Assembly: GCF_002245495.1 (NCBI RefSeq)
Contig: NZ_NQJF01000001.1
Location: 124,001-188,000, forward strand
Reading direction: 5' to 3'
Source: Oceanimonas baumannii
Lineage (GTDB): Bacteria; Pseudomonadota; Gammaproteobacteria; Enterobacterales; Aeromonadaceae
Length of the DNA: 64,000 bases
Part shown: in pieces, positions 54,685 through 64,000 of the stretch
Layout of the letters: each line of letters opens with the position of its first letter
Numbering within the stretch: position 1 is the first letter of the stretch
The notes under the pieces: generated by a model
Told to the model about the DNA's origin: nothing
What the model saw: the letters and a program-made list of their open reading frames with translations, nothing else
The model's database searches: none
Program-made: the position numbers and the translations under genes

Positions 54685-55185
54685 TTACTTGCTGACGCGG
54701 CTGATCACTTGCTGAGTGATATCGAGAGAAGGATTAACATAAATCACGGCTCCCCGCTCAATCACCAGATCCAGCCCCTTCGCCTTGGTTATCTCATCTA
54801 TCGCACCCTTGATGCGCGACAGCATTTTCTGACGTTCTTCCTGCTCACGTCTGGCTCTGTCCTGCTCCAGTGAGCGGGCTTTCTGCACAAAAGTGGATTG
54901 CATTTCATTCAGTTTTTTCTGGGCCTCGGCTTTTTGCTGATCGTTCATAAAAGCCATGTCTTTTTGCTGTTTTTCCACAAAACTGCGGCCCTGCTCTTCC
55001 AGCTGTTGTACTTCCTTCACCCGAGAAGCAAACTCACCTTTCAGTTTATTACGCACAACGTCACGCTGCGGCATTTTCTGAAATACTTCGGCAGTATCCA
55101 CGACTGCGATTTTACCCTGTGCGTGAGCCAGGGTCGCCGTGAACACCAGCGTCAGTGCACCGGCCAGTTTAAGCAGTTTGTTCAT
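54685..55185 (-). CDS. skp: periplasmic chaperone Skp (OmpH)
   Basis: Skp is the trimeric periplasmic chaperone that carries unfolded outer-membrane proteins to BamA. The 166 residues start with a signal peptide (cleavage after AHA, about residue 22) and continue with [15 protein letters not shown] and a long charged helical arm rich in Lys, Glu and Gln (about 50-130), then [25 protein letters not shown] precedes the ATG. It lies between bamA and lpxD, the conserved position. Confidence 0.95.
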   Translation of the reverse strand: MNKLLKLAGALTLVFTATLAHAQGKIAVVDTAEVFQKMPQRDVVRNKLKGEFASRVKEVQQLEEQGRSFVEKQQKDMAFMNDQQKAEAQKKLNEMQSTFVQKARSLEQDRARREQEERQKMLSRIKGAIDEITKAKGLDLVIERGAVIYVNPSLDITQQVISRVSK

Positions 55186-55209
55186 TTAATTCTCCTTGTG
55201 GGGCGTTTT

Positions 55210-55242
55210 CACGTTGGGATTCGCTATGCTCTTCCCAACGTG
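55210..55242. other. hairpin between bamA and skp
   Basis: CACGTTGGGA (55210-55219) and TCCCAACGTG (55233-55242) form a perfect 10-base stem; GTTATTAATAAC, a 12-base palindrome, follows at 55244-55255. Neither strand shows a T run, so this looks like an mRNA-stability or partial-attenuation element rather than a full terminator. Confidence 0.45.
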
Positions 55243-55309
55243 CTGTTATTAATAACGGCAGATCCGATACATGGTTAGTCTGCCACTCTCCAGGCCTCAG
55301 TCTGCCTCT

Positions 55310-57715
55310 TCAGAAGGTACGGCCAATGTTGAAGTTAAACACTTCCGTCCTGTCACCTTCGACCTCGGTGATGGGGGTTGCCAGGGAAAACACCAGCGGG
55401 CCCAGCGGCGACAGCCATTGCATGCTCACACCGGCAGCAGCACGATACTCTCCCGGATCACCAAAGTCATAACATCCCTTCACGCAACCGGAAAAGTCAG
55501 CCGCATCGTACTCGGTATCCCATACCGTACCGACATCTACAAACAGGCTGGTACGCAAGGAGCGCTGTAGATCTTCACCGGCAAAAGGTGTTGGCAAAAT
55601 CAGCTCGAGAGAGCCAGCCAGCAGGGCATTACCGCCAATGGCACTGCCGTCAGTGGTGAGCTGTCCATTTTCGTTATACACCGCCCGAGGACCGACCGAG
55701 TTGCTCTTGAAGCCCCTCAGGGTACTGAAGCCACCAGCATAATAGTTTTCAAAGAAAGGCAGTCGGTTGGTATCACCATAACCATCGGCAAAGGCAGCAC
55801 GGAACTTACCGTGCAGTACCCAGTTGTGCTTGCGATCCAGCGGGAAATAATGGCCGTTATCGAAACTCAGCTTGTAATACTGCAGATCGGAGCCGGGCAC
55901 CGTCACTTTGGCGCTCAGATTCTGACGGCTGCCAGCGGTGGGAAAAATGCCCCGGTTCAGAGTGTTGCGGGTCCAGCCGGCGGTAATGTCAAAATCATCA
56001 AAGCTGACCTTTTCGCTATCCAGCGCCTTATTATCGGCCCAGAATGCACGCAGCTGTTCCGACGGACGATCAGGCTGGCTCAGAGTATTGTGCTCATAGC
56101 CCACACTGAAGTTCAGACTGTTGTTTTCGTTCACCGGGAAACCGGTGAGACCACGAACACCATAAGTCGTGCTTTCATAGTCGATCGAGGCCAGATCATC
56201 ATCGGGTTCAAACGAACGATAATAAACGCGGCCACCCAGGCTGACACCATCCACGGTGAAATAGGGATCGGTATAATCCAGTGACACGTTCTTCGAGTAG
56301 TCATTCATCTGGGAGTTGATACCCACCCGGTTACCGGTACCCAGGAAGTTATCCTGCTGTAATCCGGCCTGAATACTGAAGCCTGAGTCGGTACCGAAAC
56401 CCACGCCAAAGTTGATGGAGCCGGCAGGCTGCTCTTTCACTTTGACATCCAGATCAACCAGGTCGTCCTGACCGGGGATACGCTGGGTGTTTACTTCTAC
56501 ATTTTCGAAGTAACCCAGACGGTTCAGACGAGTGCGGGACTGCTCCACATTCTCGCTGGACAACCAGGTGCCTTCCACCTGACGCATTTCCCGACGCAGT
56601 ACTTCATCTTTGGTGATTTCGTTCCCGCTGAAATTAATGCGGCGCACATAGATCCGGTTACCCGGTTCAATATTCACCACCAGCTCAACCTTCTTGCTGG
56701 CTTCATCGATCTGAGGGAAGGTATTAATGCGCGGATAGGCGTAGCCAAAGCGGCCCAGAAAACGCGACAGCAGCTCTTCCATGTGTGCCGTATCGGCGGC
56801 AGAGTAAAGATCGCCCGCAGCAACAGGCACCAGCTCATTCATTTCCTGCTGGCGATCAATCAGGTTGCCCCGCAGACTGACGCCGGAGACGGTGTATTTC
56901 TCCCCTTCGTCCACGTTCAGCGTGATATAAACCCCTTCCTTATCAGGCGACATGGACACCTGAGTAGAGGTGATTTCAGCCTTGAGGTAACCCCGGTCAC
57001 GATAATAGGAGCGCAGGGCTTCAATATCACCGGCCAGTTTTTGTTTCTGATAGCGCTGATCGCCCAGAATGTTCCACCAGGGCACACTGTCAGACAACTC
57101 CAGCTGATCCAGCAACTGCTCTTCACTGAACGCTCTGTTGCCCACAATATTGATTTGTTTGATCTCGGCAGCGTTGCCTTCAACGAACTCAAACTTCAGC
57201 TCAACCCGGTTACGGGGCAGAGGCGTCAGTACGGCTTTTACATCAGCAGAATATTTACCCACACCGTAGTAAAAGTCTTCCAGGCCTTTTTCCAGCTCAC
57301 TCAAGGTGGTGCGATCCAGTGGTTCCCCCACCCGAACCCCAGCCCCTTCCAGGCTTTCGCGCAGCTGTTCTTCTTTAATTTCCTTATTACCGCTGAAACT
57401 GATACCAGCAATGGTAGGGCGTTCGGTCACCTGCACAATAAGGGTATCGCCATCCCGCAACAGCTGAACCTGCTCAAAGTTACCGGAAGCATAAAGGCTG
57501 CGAATGGCCTCGGCCAGACGAGCCTGATCCACTTCTTCACCTACCCTTACCGGCAGGCTGAGCAGCGCCGCGCCGAGCGTCACCCGCTGCAGCCCGTTAA
57601 CCTGAATATCATCCACTACAAAGGGGGCCACACCGCTTTGTGCCTGGGCCAGCATGCTGGCACCCAGCAGGCAAGAAGCGGCGAGGGTATTTGTTACAGC
57701 CCTTGTTTTTGCCAT
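55310..57715 (-). CDS. bamA: outer-membrane protein assembly factor BamA
   Basis: BamA is the essential Omp85 core of the BAM complex. I start at ATG 57715 (MAKTRAVTN...), which leaves a proper signal peptide cleaved near AQA-QS and gives 801 residues; a GTG at 57748 overlapping the rseP stop would add eleven residues. Five POTRA domains are at about 25-420 ([17 protein letters not shown] at the start of POTRA1), then the 16-strand barrel with the lid-lock motif as LRGFKS (usual VRGF/Y) and the terminal NIGRTF phenylalanine. A hairpin stands between it and skp (55210-55242). Confidence 0.97.
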   Translation of the reverse strand: MAKTRAVTNTLAASCLLGASMLAQAQSGVAPFVVDDIQVNGLQRVTLGAALLSLPVRVGEEVDQARLAEAIRSLYASGNFEQVQLLRDGDTLIVQVTERPTIAGISFSGNKEIKEEQLRESLEGAGVRVGEPLDRTTLSELEKGLEDFYYGVGKYSADVKAVLTPLPRNRVELKFEFVEGNAAEIKQINIVGNRAFSEEQLLDQLELSDSVPWWNILGDQRYQKQKLAGDIEALRSYYRDRGYLKAEITSTQVSMSPDKEGVYITLNVDEGEKYTVSGVSLRGNLIDRQQEMNELVPVAAGDLYSAADTAHMEELLSRFLGRFGYAYPRINTFPQIDEASKKVELVVNIEPGNRIYVRRINFSGNEITKDEVLRREMRQVEGTWLSSENVEQSRTRLNRLGYFENVEVNTQRIPGQDDLVDLDVKVKEQPAGSINFGVGFGTDSGFSIQAGLQQDNFLGTGNRVGINSQMNDYSKNVSLDYTDPYFTVDGVSLGGRVYYRSFEPDDDLASIDYESTTYGVRGLTGFPVNENNSLNFSVGYEHNTLSQPDRPSEQLRAFWADNKALDSEKVSFDDFDITAGWTRNTLNRGIFPTAGSRQNLSAKVTVPGSDLQYYKLSFDNGHYFPLDRKHNWVLHGKFRAAFADGYGDTNRLPFFENYYAGGFSTLRGFKSNSVGPRAVYNENGQLTTDGSAIGGNALLAGSLELILPTPFAGEDLQRSLRTSLFVDVGTVWDTEYDAADFSGCVKGCYDFGDPGEYRAAAGVSMQWLSPLGPLVFSLATPITEVEGDRTEVFNFNIGRTF

Positions 57716-57744
57716 AGCCTGACTTAATCCTTGTGTCTTGCCGC

Positions 57745-59094
57745 TCACAGGCGACCAATATCGTTAAACAGTGCCAGCCCCATCAATAACACCAACAGAG
57801 CCGCTCCAATTCTGAATCCCAGTTCCTGTACCTTTTCCGGCACCGGCCTGCCGGTGATGGCCTCAATCACATAAAACAACAAGTGACCGCCATCGAGCAC
57901 CGGCAGCGGCAACAGGTTAATAATGCCGAGGTTGACGCTGACCAACGCCATAAAGCTAAGGAAATACACCAGCCCGAAACCGGCACTGGCACCCGCCCCC
58001 TTGGCAATCGAGATGGGGCCGCTCAGGTTATCTACCGAGACAATACCGGTCAGCAGTTTGCCAATCATGTTAAAGGTCAGCACCGTCAGTTCCCAGGTGC
58101 GTTCAACCCCTTGCCACAATGCCTGTAACGGCCCGTAGGTCAGCTCAAAACGGTAACGTTCATCTACCGGTGTGACCGCAGGCGCAAGCCCCACATAGCC
58201 CAGCACCTGGCTGTCGGTTTCTCGCCGGTCCGGAATGAGTGTTACGTTGAGCCTCTGACCGTTACGGGACACCACAAGTTCCACCGCTTGTTCCGGTGAT
58301 GTCTGCACCAGCGCCACAAACTGTGACCAATCTGACAAGGTCTCGCCGTTTGCGCTTTGTAATTCGTCACCTGCCTGCAAACCGGCCTGTTCACCGGCAC
58401 CACCGGACAGCACCTGCTCCAGCGTTAAGGTAGCCACCGGTCCTTCCGGCGTAAGCCCGAGTGCAGTAATAGGAGACTCACTGTCGGGATCAAACTGCCA
58501 GCGCTCAAGAGGCACTGTCAGTTGCTGCTGACGCCCACTGTTGTCCCGTACTCCGAATGTGCTCTGCTCTGCGCCGATGCTGCCAATAAGAGCAAAATTA
58601 ACGTCTTCCCAGGTCAGGATGTCATTACCGTTAATCGAGGTGATTTCCATCCCGGGCTGCACACCAGCCATGGCAGCCGGTGATTCCGGCAGCACATCCC
58701 TGACCACCGGTTTAACCGATGGAACGCCAATCAGAAACATCAGCCAGAAAGCAAAAATGGCAAATAAAAAGTTTGCCATCGGCCCGGCCACTACAATGGC
58801 CATGCGAGCCCAGACGGACTTATTGTTAAAGGCCTGATCCGCCAGTTCCGGCGGAACTTCGTCCACCCGGCCATCCAGCATTTTCACGTAACCACCAAGC
58901 GGGATCATGGCCAGCACATATTCGGTGCCATCACGCCCGGTTCTGCGCCAGATTGGCTTGCCGAAGCCAATGGAAAAACGCTCTACCTTAACGCCATTAC
59001 GCCGGGCCACCCAAAAATGGCCGTATTCGTGCACGGCGACCAATATCCCGAGCGCAACAATAAAGGCTCCAAGATTCCACAGTATTCCGGTCAT
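57745..59094 (-). CDS. rseP: site-2 intramembrane metalloprotease RseP
   Basis: RseP cuts the anti-sigma factor RseA inside the membrane in the sigma-E envelope stress response and clears signal peptides. The 449 residues (450 in E. coli) have the zinc motif HEYGH at 22-26, the LDGGH motif in the C-terminal membrane segment, and two periplasmic PDZ domains ([18 protein letters not shown] and [18 protein letters not shown]). Its ATG overlaps the dxr stop by four bases. Confidence 0.97.
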   Translation of the reverse strand: MTGILWNLGAFIVALGILVAVHEYGHFWVARRNGVKVERFSIGFGKPIWRRTGRDGTEYVLAMIPLGGYVKMLDGRVDEVPPELADQAFNNKSVWARMAIVVAGPMANFLFAIFAFWLMFLIGVPSVKPVVRDVLPESPAAMAGVQPGMEITSINGNDILTWEDVNFALIGSIGAEQSTFGVRDNSGRQQQLTVPLERWQFDPDSESPITALGLTPEGPVATLTLEQVLSGGAGEQAGLQAGDELQSANGETLSDWSQFVALVQTSPEQAVELVVSRNGQRLNVTLIPDRRETDSQVLGYVGLAPAVTPVDERYRFELTYGPLQALWQGVERTWELTVLTFNMIGKLLTGIVSVDNLSGPISIAKGAGASAGFGLVYFLSFMALVSVNLGIINLLPLPVLDGGHLLFYVIEAITGRPVPEKVQELGFRIGAALLVLLMGLALFNDIGRL

Positions 59095-60284
59095 GAATGT
59101 ATCCTGATCAGTTGTGCGGCCAGCCGGCGCGCTTCCGCATCCAGCGCCAGTATATCTTCCAGCGTATGTGCCCTGACAGAGTTCAGGCGATCCATCACAC
59201 TGCGGTTAATACCGGCAATATCCATAAAGCTGATTTGCTCGTTCAAAAAGGCCGCCACGCCTACCTCATTGGCGGCATTCAGCGCCGTAGTCGCTCCCTG
59301 CCCGGTATCACAGGCTTCTATCGCCAGTTGCAGGCAAGGGTAACGTGCCATATCCGGCGCCATAAAGCTGAGTTCCCCTAAACGGGTGAAATCAAGAGGG
59401 GCCACCCCTGACTCAATGCGCTCAGGCCAGGCCAGCGCATGAGCAATGGGCGTCATCATATCCGGCTGACCAAGCTGGGCCAAGACAGAGCCGTCCGAGT
59501 ATTGAACCATAGAGTGGATAACGGATTGCGGATGCACCAGCACCTCAATCTGCGAAGGCGCAGCGTTAAATAACCAACGCGCTTCAATATACTCCAGTCC
59601 CTTGTTCATCATGGTGGCGGAGTCGACCGAGATCTTGGGCCCCATGGACCAGTTGGGATGATTGATTGCCTGCGCCGGCGTCACCGCAGCCAGCTCCTCA
59701 ACCGGCGTGTAACGGAAAGGACCGCCGGAGCCGGTCAGCAAAATTTTACTGATCCCGGCCCCGGACAGGTTGCCGCGGCCGATCTGATGCTGCAGTCCGT
59801 CCGGCAGGCACTGAAAAATGGCATTGTGTTCACTGTCTACCGGCAGTAATTCGGCACCACTGCGATGCACAGCCTCGATAAACAGCTCGCCACTCATCAC
59901 CAGTGCTTCTTTATTGGCCAACAACACCCGCTTGCCGGCGTTCACCGCAGCCAGTGTCGGCAACAGGCCGGCAGCACCGACAATGGCTGCCATCACCACA
60001 TCTACCTCGGGTGCAGCCGCCACCATACAAATAGCCTCACTGCCCTCCAGTACTTCGGTCGCACTGCCGGCCTGCGCCAGCTCCCGACGCAAGCTGGCAG
60101 CGGCGGCAGGATCTGCCATCACCGCATAGCGGGGAGCAAATTCCAGACAGTCGGCCAGCATGGCATCTGTCCGGCGGCTGGCCGTGAGCGAAAATACCGA
60201 AAACAGGTCGGGATGGCGACGCACCACCGCCAGTGTACTCTGGCCAATGGAGCCACTAGCACCTAATATGGTCAGCTGTTGCAT
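59091..60284 (-). CDS. dxr: 1-deoxy-D-xylulose-5-phosphate reductoisomerase
   Basis: Dxr (IspC) makes 2-C-methyl-D-erythritol 4-phosphate in the MEP isoprenoid pathway, feeding UppS for the cell-wall lipid carrier. Start ATG 60284 gives 397 residues (398 in E. coli). NADPH motif GASGSIG at 8-14, the [11 protein letters not shown] stretch, [13 protein letters not shown] metal-site region and the [17 protein letters not shown] substrate region are all visible. It sits between cdsA and rseP, the Pseudomonas-type order; in E. coli it lies between frr and uppS. Confidence 0.97.
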   Translation of the reverse strand: MQQLTILGASGSIGQSTLAVVRRHPDLFSVFSLTASRRTDAMLADCLEFAPRYAVMADPAAAASLRRELAQAGSATEVLEGSEAICMVAAAPEVDVVMAAIVGAAGLLPTLAAVNAGKRVLLANKEALVMSGELFIEAVHRSGAELLPVDSEHNAIFQCLPDGLQHQIGRGNLSGAGISKILLTGSGGPFRYTPVEELAAVTPAQAINHPNWSMGPKISVDSATMMNKGLEYIEARWLFNAAPSQIEVLVHPQSVIHSMVQYSDGSVLAQLGQPDMMTPIAHALAWPERIESGVAPLDFTRLGELSFMAPDMARYPCLQLAIEACDTGQGATTALNAANEVGVAAFLNEQISFMDIAGINRSVMDRLNSVRAHTLEDILALDAEARRLAAQLIRIHS

Positions 60285-60285
60285 A

Positions 60286-61140
60286 TCAGCTTTGCCCCGC
60301 CAGTTGATACACCACAATAAAGATGGGCAGCGCAGCAGTCAGACTGTCAATTCTGTCCATCATGCCACCATGACCGGGCAGAATATTACCGGAATCCTTG
60401 AGCCCGGCTTCACGCTTGAACATACTCTCAACCAGATCACCCAGCACCGACGCCAGCACGGCGACAACCGAAGCCAGCAGCACCGCATTACGCTGAGCGA
60501 CAGGCAGCTCAACAGCAAAGGTAACAATCAACGCCAGCAGGCAAGCCGCAATCAGACCACCGACCATGCCTTCCATGGTTTTCCCCGGACTGACCCGCGG
60601 GCAAAGCTTGTGTTTACCAAGGGTTTTGCCGGCAAAATAAGCGCCGGTATCGGCCGCCCACACCAAGGCCATAACAAACAGCAATAACCAGGCACCATAG
60701 TACGGGTCCTGCTCATAGTGGAAGCTGCGCAACACCAGCAATGACCAGAAAAACGGCACCAGGCTAAGCAGGGCAAACAGCGCCTTAAGCCAGGGTCTGC
60801 TCTGCCAGAGCGCGGCGCTGGCTGGGTAACCCAGTACCAGCGGAACCGCACACAGCCACCAGACAGCACCGGCGTTTAACACCATCGAAATCCAGCCATG
60901 CAAGCCATCGGCCCAGATTTGATCAATGGGTACACTGGCCATCAATGCCACCAGTACCAGTGCCAGAAACACCATCACCGCATTGGATTTTCCGGTGTCG
61001 ATAAAACGCCCCCATTCCCGGCCAGCCAGCAGGTAAACAGCGGTGGCAAAGAGGGCAAAAAACGGCAGAGGCAGCAAAAAAATAGCCCCCAGCACCACAG
61101 GGATCAGGCACAGGGCCGTGATAATACGAAGCTTTAGCAA
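60286..61140 (-). CDS. cdsA: phosphatidate cytidylyltransferase
   Basis: CdsA makes CDP-diacylglycerol from phosphatidic acid and CTP, the branch point to all phospholipids. The 284 residues (285 in E. coli) contain several membrane helices and the C-terminal signature [18 protein letters not shown] followed by [14 protein letters not shown], which holds the catalytic aspartates. The gene stop lies one base before the dxr ATG. A 72-base gap without features separates it from uppS. Confidence 0.96.
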   Translation of the reverse strand: MLKLRIITALCLIPVVLGAIFLLPLPFFALFATAVYLLAGREWGRFIDTGKSNAVMVFLALVLVALMASVPIDQIWADGLHGWISMVLNAGAVWWLCAVPLVLGYPASAALWQSRPWLKALFALLSLVPFFWSLLVLRSFHYEQDPYYGAWLLLFVMALVWAADTGAYFAGKTLGKHKLCPRVSPGKTMEGMVGGLIAACLLALIVTFAVELPVAQRNAVLLASVVAVLASVLGDLVESMFKREAGLKDSGNILPGHGGMMDRIDSLTAALPIFIVVYQLAGQS

Positions 61141-61212
61141 GAAATGTCCTCTTTCAGACGGGTGATGGCATTATTCACTCACCCTTGTCATTTTTATCCG
61201 CTCGGCTCAGCT

Positions 61213-61980
61213 TTACTCTTGTTTCAGCATGCCTCTTATCTGGGCGCCGGTGCACCCAAAACGCCGCTCCCGACTGACAAAAGCGGCAATGGCATCGCTG
61301 AACGCCTCTTCGCCAAAATCAGGCCAGAGCACTGACGTAAAATACAGCTCTGCGTAGGCGAGCTGCCACAACAAAAAATTGCTGATACGCTGCTCTCCTC
61401 CGGTACGGATAAGCAGATCCACCGGAGCCAGATCGGCAAGCTGAATATGTTCGTTGATAAGTTCTTCGGTGATGGCTTCAGGTGTCAGCTCGCCTTGCTG
61501 CACCCGCCCGGCAAGCTGCTGCGCAGCCTGTGTAATGTCCCAGCGCCCACCATAATTGGCAGCAATATTGAGCGTCAGTCCGGTATTGTTGGCGGTAAGA
61601 CTCTCTGCATCGTTGATTTTACACTGCAGATGAGGGGCGAAGGCACTGCGATCACCAATGATACGCAGCCGAATATTGTTACGGTGCAGTTTGCGCACTT
61701 CCGAGCCCAGCACAGCAATAAACAGGCTCATCAGCGCACTGACTTCATCTTCCGGACGCCGCCAGTTCTCACTGGAGAAAGCAAACAGGGTCAGCGCATC
61801 CAGACCGAGCCGGTAGCCAACACTGACTGCAGCCCGAACCGATTTTACCCCGGCCTTGTGACCGGACACCCTGAATTTTCCTCGTTGCTCTGCCCAGCGT
61901 CCGTTACCATCCATAATGATGGCCACATGACGGGGCAGACGCGCGTCGTCATTCGATGCTGCCGTAGCTGGCATAATCAC
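61213..61980 (-). CDS. uppS: undecaprenyl pyrophosphate synthase (cis-prenyltransferase)
   Basis: UppS (IspU) elongates farnesyl diphosphate with eight isopentenyl units to the C55 carrier for peptidoglycan and O-antigen. The 255 residues (253 in E. coli) have IMDGNGRWA at 22-30 with the catalytic D24, [25 protein letters not shown], and [19 protein letters not shown] near the C-terminus. It appears to head the envelope operon, as a terminator lies just upstream after frr. Confidence 0.97.
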   Translation of the reverse strand: MIMPATAASNDDARLPRHVAIIMDGNGRWAEQRGKFRVSGHKAGVKSVRAAVSVGYRLGLDALTLFAFSSENWRRPEDEVSALMSLFIAVLGSEVRKLHRNNIRLRIIGDRSAFAPHLQCKINDAESLTANNTGLTLNIAANYGGRWDITQAAQQLAGRVQQGELTPEAITEELINEHIQLADLAPVDLLIRTGGEQRISNFLLWQLAYAELYFTSVLWPDFGEEAFSDAIAAFVSRERRFGCTGAQIRGMLKQE

Positions 61981-61983
61981 TCC

Positions 61984-62023
61984 TGCACAAAAACAAACGC
62001 CGTGCAGGCAGCTACACGGCGTT
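61984..62023 (-). terminator. terminator between frr and uppS
   Basis: AACGCCGTG (61996-62004) and CACGGCGTT (62015-62023) form a perfect nine-base stem with a ten-base loop. On the minus strand it runs into TTTGTTTTTGTG. It separates tsf-pyrH-frr from the uppS operon, at least partly. Confidence 0.8.
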
Positions 62024-62046
62024 GGCTACTATACCTGATGTAACTA

Positions 62047-62604
62047 TCAGATTTCCATTAACTCTTTTTCTTTGGCAGCGAGGGCATCGTCTACCAGCTT
62101 GATGCTGGAATCGGTAATTTTCTGGATGTCGTCCTGACCACGACGCTCATCATCTTCAGAAATTTCCTTGTCTTTCAGCAGGGTCTTCAGGCTGTTGTTG
62201 GCATCGCGACGAATGTTGCGAATGGCAACGCGGCCCTGCTCGGCTTCGTTGCGTACTACCTTGATCAAATCCTTACGGCGTTCTTCGGTCAGCGGCGGCA
62301 GCGGAATACGGATCATGGCACCGGCACTGGACGGGTTGAGTCCCAGATCCGACATCATGATGGCTTTTTCCACTGCCTGGATCATGGAGCGATCAAACAC
62401 GGTGACCGCCAGCGTGCGGGAGTCTTCGGTGGTAATGTTCGCCAGCTGATTAAGCGGGGTAGAGGCACCATAATAGTCCACGTGAATGGTATCAAGCAGG
62501 CTGGGATGGGCACGGCCGGTGCGCACCTTGTTCATCTGGGATTTCAGCGCTTCGATGCTTTTTTCCATACGGGTTTTAGCGTCGGTTTTAATGTCGTTTA
62601 TCAC
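62047..62604 (-). CDS. frr: ribosome recycling factor
   Basis: RRF splits post-termination ribosomes together with EF-G. The 185 residues equal the family length; conserved parts are [26 protein letters not shown] (here in pieces, residues 10-35), [15 protein letters not shown] and the C-terminal helix with [12 protein letters not shown]. It lies 58 bases after pyrH, as in most bacteria. Confidence 0.98.
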   Translation of the reverse strand: MINDIKTDAKTRMEKSIEALKSQMNKVRTGRAHPSLLDTIHVDYYGASTPLNQLANITTEDSRTLAVTVFDRSMIQAVEKAIMMSDLGLNPSSAGAMIRIPLPPLTEERRKDLIKVVRNEAEQGRVAIRNIRRDANNSLKTLLKDKEISEDDERRGQDDIQKITDSSIKLVDDALAAKEKELMEI

Positions 62605-62662
62605 GGTCGTTATCCTTTATTTACGGTGAGGGACGGGATCTCTCCCCTCCCCGACTTGAAAA

Positions 62663-63394
62663 TTATAACTTGTTGCTGATAAGGGTGCCTTCGGTCTCAC
62701 CCATTACCGCCCGACGCAAAGCACCCGGCTTGTTCATATTGAACACGCGAATGGGCAGATTGTGGTCCCGCGCCAGGGTAAAGGCAGCCAGGTCCATCAC
62801 CTTGAGCTCTCGCTCGAGTACATCATCGTAGCCCAGATGATGATACAGCTCGGCATCAGGGTTCTTGACCGGGTCATCGCTGAACACACCATCGACCTTG
62901 GTTGCCTTGAGCACCACATCGGCTTCAATTTCAATGCCGCGCAGACAGGCTGCCGAATCGGTGGTAAAGAAGGGGTTACCGGTGCCGGCAGAGAAAATAA
63001 CCACCCGGCCCTTACGCAGCAGGCTGATGGCATCGGCCCAATTGTAGCTGTCGCAAACTCCTTCAAGAGTAATCGCTGACATCAGACGGGCATTCACATA
63101 AGCACGGTGCAGAGCATCGCGCATGGCCAGACCGTTCATCACGGTAGCCAACATACCCATGTGGTCGCCCACCACGCGGTTCATCCCCGCTTTGGCCAGG
63201 CCCGCACCACGGAACAGGTTACCGCCGCCAATTACCAGGCCGACCTGAACGCCCAGTTCCACCAGTTCCTTGATTTCCTGAGCCATACGCTCCAGTACGG
63301 CGGGATCAATACCAAAGCCTTCTTCTCCCTGCAGGGCTTCGCCACTAAGTTTGAGAAGAATGCGTCTGTATGCGGGTTTCGGATTGGTACTCAT
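62663..63394 (-). CDS. pyrH: UMP kinase
   Basis: PyrH phosphorylates UMP to UDP, allosterically activated by GTP and inhibited by UTP. The 243 residues belong to the amino-acid-kinase fold: [11 protein letters not shown] (about 11-21), [10 protein letters not shown] (55-64), [36 protein letters not shown] and [11 protein letters not shown]. It follows tsf through a hairpin and precedes frr. Confidence 0.98.
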   Translation of the reverse strand: MSTNPKPAYRRILLKLSGEALQGEEGFGIDPAVLERMAQEIKELVELGVQVGLVIGGGNLFRGAGLAKAGMNRVVGDHMGMLATVMNGLAMRDALHRAYVNARLMSAITLEGVCDSYNWADAISLLRKGRVVIFSAGTGNPFFTTDSAACLRGIEIEADVVLKATKVDGVFSDDPVKNPDAELYHHLGYDDVLERELKVMDLAAFTLARDHNLPIRVFNMNKPGALRRAVMGETEGTLISNKL

Positions 63395-63415
63395 GCTTTC
63401 TATTCCTGGTCATAG

Positions 63416-63441
63416 AAAGACCGCGACGAGATGTCGCGGTC
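63416..63441 (-). terminator. hairpin terminator after tsf
   Basis: GACCGCGAC (63419-63427) and GTCGCGGTC (63433-63441), perfect nine-base stem, loop GAGAT, followed on the minus strand by TTTCTATG. Probably a leaky terminator between tsf and pyrH. Confidence 0.65.
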
Positions 63442-63466
63442 CGAATAGCATTAAAAAGGCAGAGAA

Positions 63467-64000
63467 TCAGCCTTTGGAAGCGGCGATCTGAGCCTGAACT
63501 TCGGCAGCGAAGTCTTCTTCTTTACGCTCGATACCTTCACCCACTTCGAAGCGGACAAAGCCCAGCGCGTCGGCGCCTTTCTGCTTGAGCAGGTCGGCTA
63601 CAGAGATGGACGGGTCTTTAACAAAAGGCTGACCGGTCAGAGAGATTTCACCGGTGAATTTCTTCATGCGGCCTTCAACCATTTTCTCGGCAATCTCTTT
63701 GGGCTTGCCAGAGTTAACAGCGATTTCCACCTGAATTTCGCGCTCTTTGGCAACGACTTCATCGGATACGTCTTCAGGCTTAACGAACTGCGGGCTGGAA
63801 GCAGCAACGTGCATGGCCACATCTTTGGCCAGCTCTTCGTCGCCACCCTGCAGGTTGGCGATAACGCCAATGCGGGTACCGTGCAGATACGTTACTACGT
63901 TGTCGCCTTCTACCAGCTCTACGCGACGCAGGCTCATGTTCTCGCCGATCTTGGCAATCAGGTTGGTCAGCGCAGTTTCAACGGTTTCACCGCTGGCCAG
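63467..64000 (-). CDS. tsf: elongation factor Ts (C-terminal part, cut by window edge)
   Basis: EF-Ts exchanges GDP for GTP on EF-Tu. The frame is open to the right edge, so 178 codons of the C-terminal part are visible without the true start; the ATG at 63937 is an internal methionine. Visible family parts: [35 protein letters not shown], the [20 protein letters not shown] stretch, and [11 protein letters not shown] near the end. rpsB should lie beyond the window. Confidence 0.97.
   Translation of the reverse strand: MASGETVETALTNLIAKIGENMSLRRVELVEGDNVVTYLHGTRIGVIANLQGGDEELAKDVAMHVAASSPQFVKPEDVSDEVVAKEREIQVEIAVNSGKPKEIAEKMVEGRMKKFTGEISLTGQPFVKDPSISVADLLKQKGADALGFVRFEVGEGIERKEEDFAAEVQAQIAASKG

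Noticed and set aside
53694-54695. A 333-codon plus-strand frame over lpxD
   Set aside because: Antisense shadow of the hexapeptide-repeat gene lpxD; His/Asn/Gly-rich repeats mirror the repeats of the real gene.

Overview
The window is chromosomal DNA from a GC-rich gammaproteobacterium. Gene content and order (lrp-ftsK-lolA-rarA; infA beside clpA-clpS/cspD; mltD-gloB-yafS-rnhA/dnaQ-tRNA-Asp; raiA-pheL-pheA; tsf-pyrH-frr-uppS-cdsA-dxr-rseP-bamA-skp-lpxD-fabZ-lpxA-lpxB-rnhB-dnaE-accA) fit the Enterobacterales/Vibrionales/Aeromonadales side of the class. A marine Aeromonadales genus (Oceanimonas/Oceanisphaera type) is my best guess, by inference only. Most of the window is core housekeeping DNA; no prophage, insertion sequence or CRISPR array was seen.

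Layout. 0.1-5.3 kb: minus-strand lrp, ftsK, lolA, rarA, facing divergent trxB (5.9-6.9 kb). 6.9-10.7 kb: a SulP-STAS transporter, a 56-residue ribbon-helix-helix gene behind a perfect palindrome, the N-degron transferases aat and bpt, and infA. 10.8-14.0 kb: clpA-clpS and divergent cspD, so the N-degron pathway (Aat and Bpt as tagging enzymes, ClpS as adaptor, ClpA as unfoldase) is clustered. 14.0-24.4 kb: a DedA-like membrane protein, glnD, dapD, dbpA, a small unknown protein, an SLC13-type permease, cvfB and a patatin. 24.5-30.2 kb: mltD, gloB, yafS, rnhA, dnaQ, a TIGR03503-like membrane protein and tRNA-Asp.

30.2-35.0 kb is a visibly AT-richer accessory segment immediately after tRNA-Asp. 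It holds a signalling-type TonB-dependent siderophore receptor and a FecI-like ECF sigma factor with no recognisable FecR between or beside them, Fur-box-like sites, and about 1.8 kb of DNA with no convincing gene. 35.0-39.0 kb: an overlapping minus-strand cluster slt-yeeZ-yciA-EEP lipoprotein. 39.2-41.8 kb: raiA, then a complete phenylalanine attenuator (14-residue leader peptide pheL, anti-terminator and terminator) in front of pheA. PheA carries an extra C-terminal domain of about 210 residues that reads as a type I-beta DAHP synthase barrel stripped of its catalytic motifs. This is the most interesting item in the window.

41.9-46.1 kb: tilS translationally coupled to a large periplasmic-propeller diguanylate cyclase. 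46.2-64.0 kb: the conserved envelope/replication supercluster, all on the minus strand, running from tsf (cut by the right edge) to accA. It covers elongation factor Ts, UMP kinase, ribosome recycling, undecaprenyl and isoprenoid synthesis, CDP-diacylglycerol, regulated proteolysis (RseP), outer-membrane protein assembly (BamA, Skp), lipid A (LpxD, LpxA, LpxB), fatty acids (FabZ, AccA), RNase HII and the replicative polymerase. A terminator-like hairpin separates the translation genes (tsf-pyrH-frr) from the envelope operon that starts with uppS.
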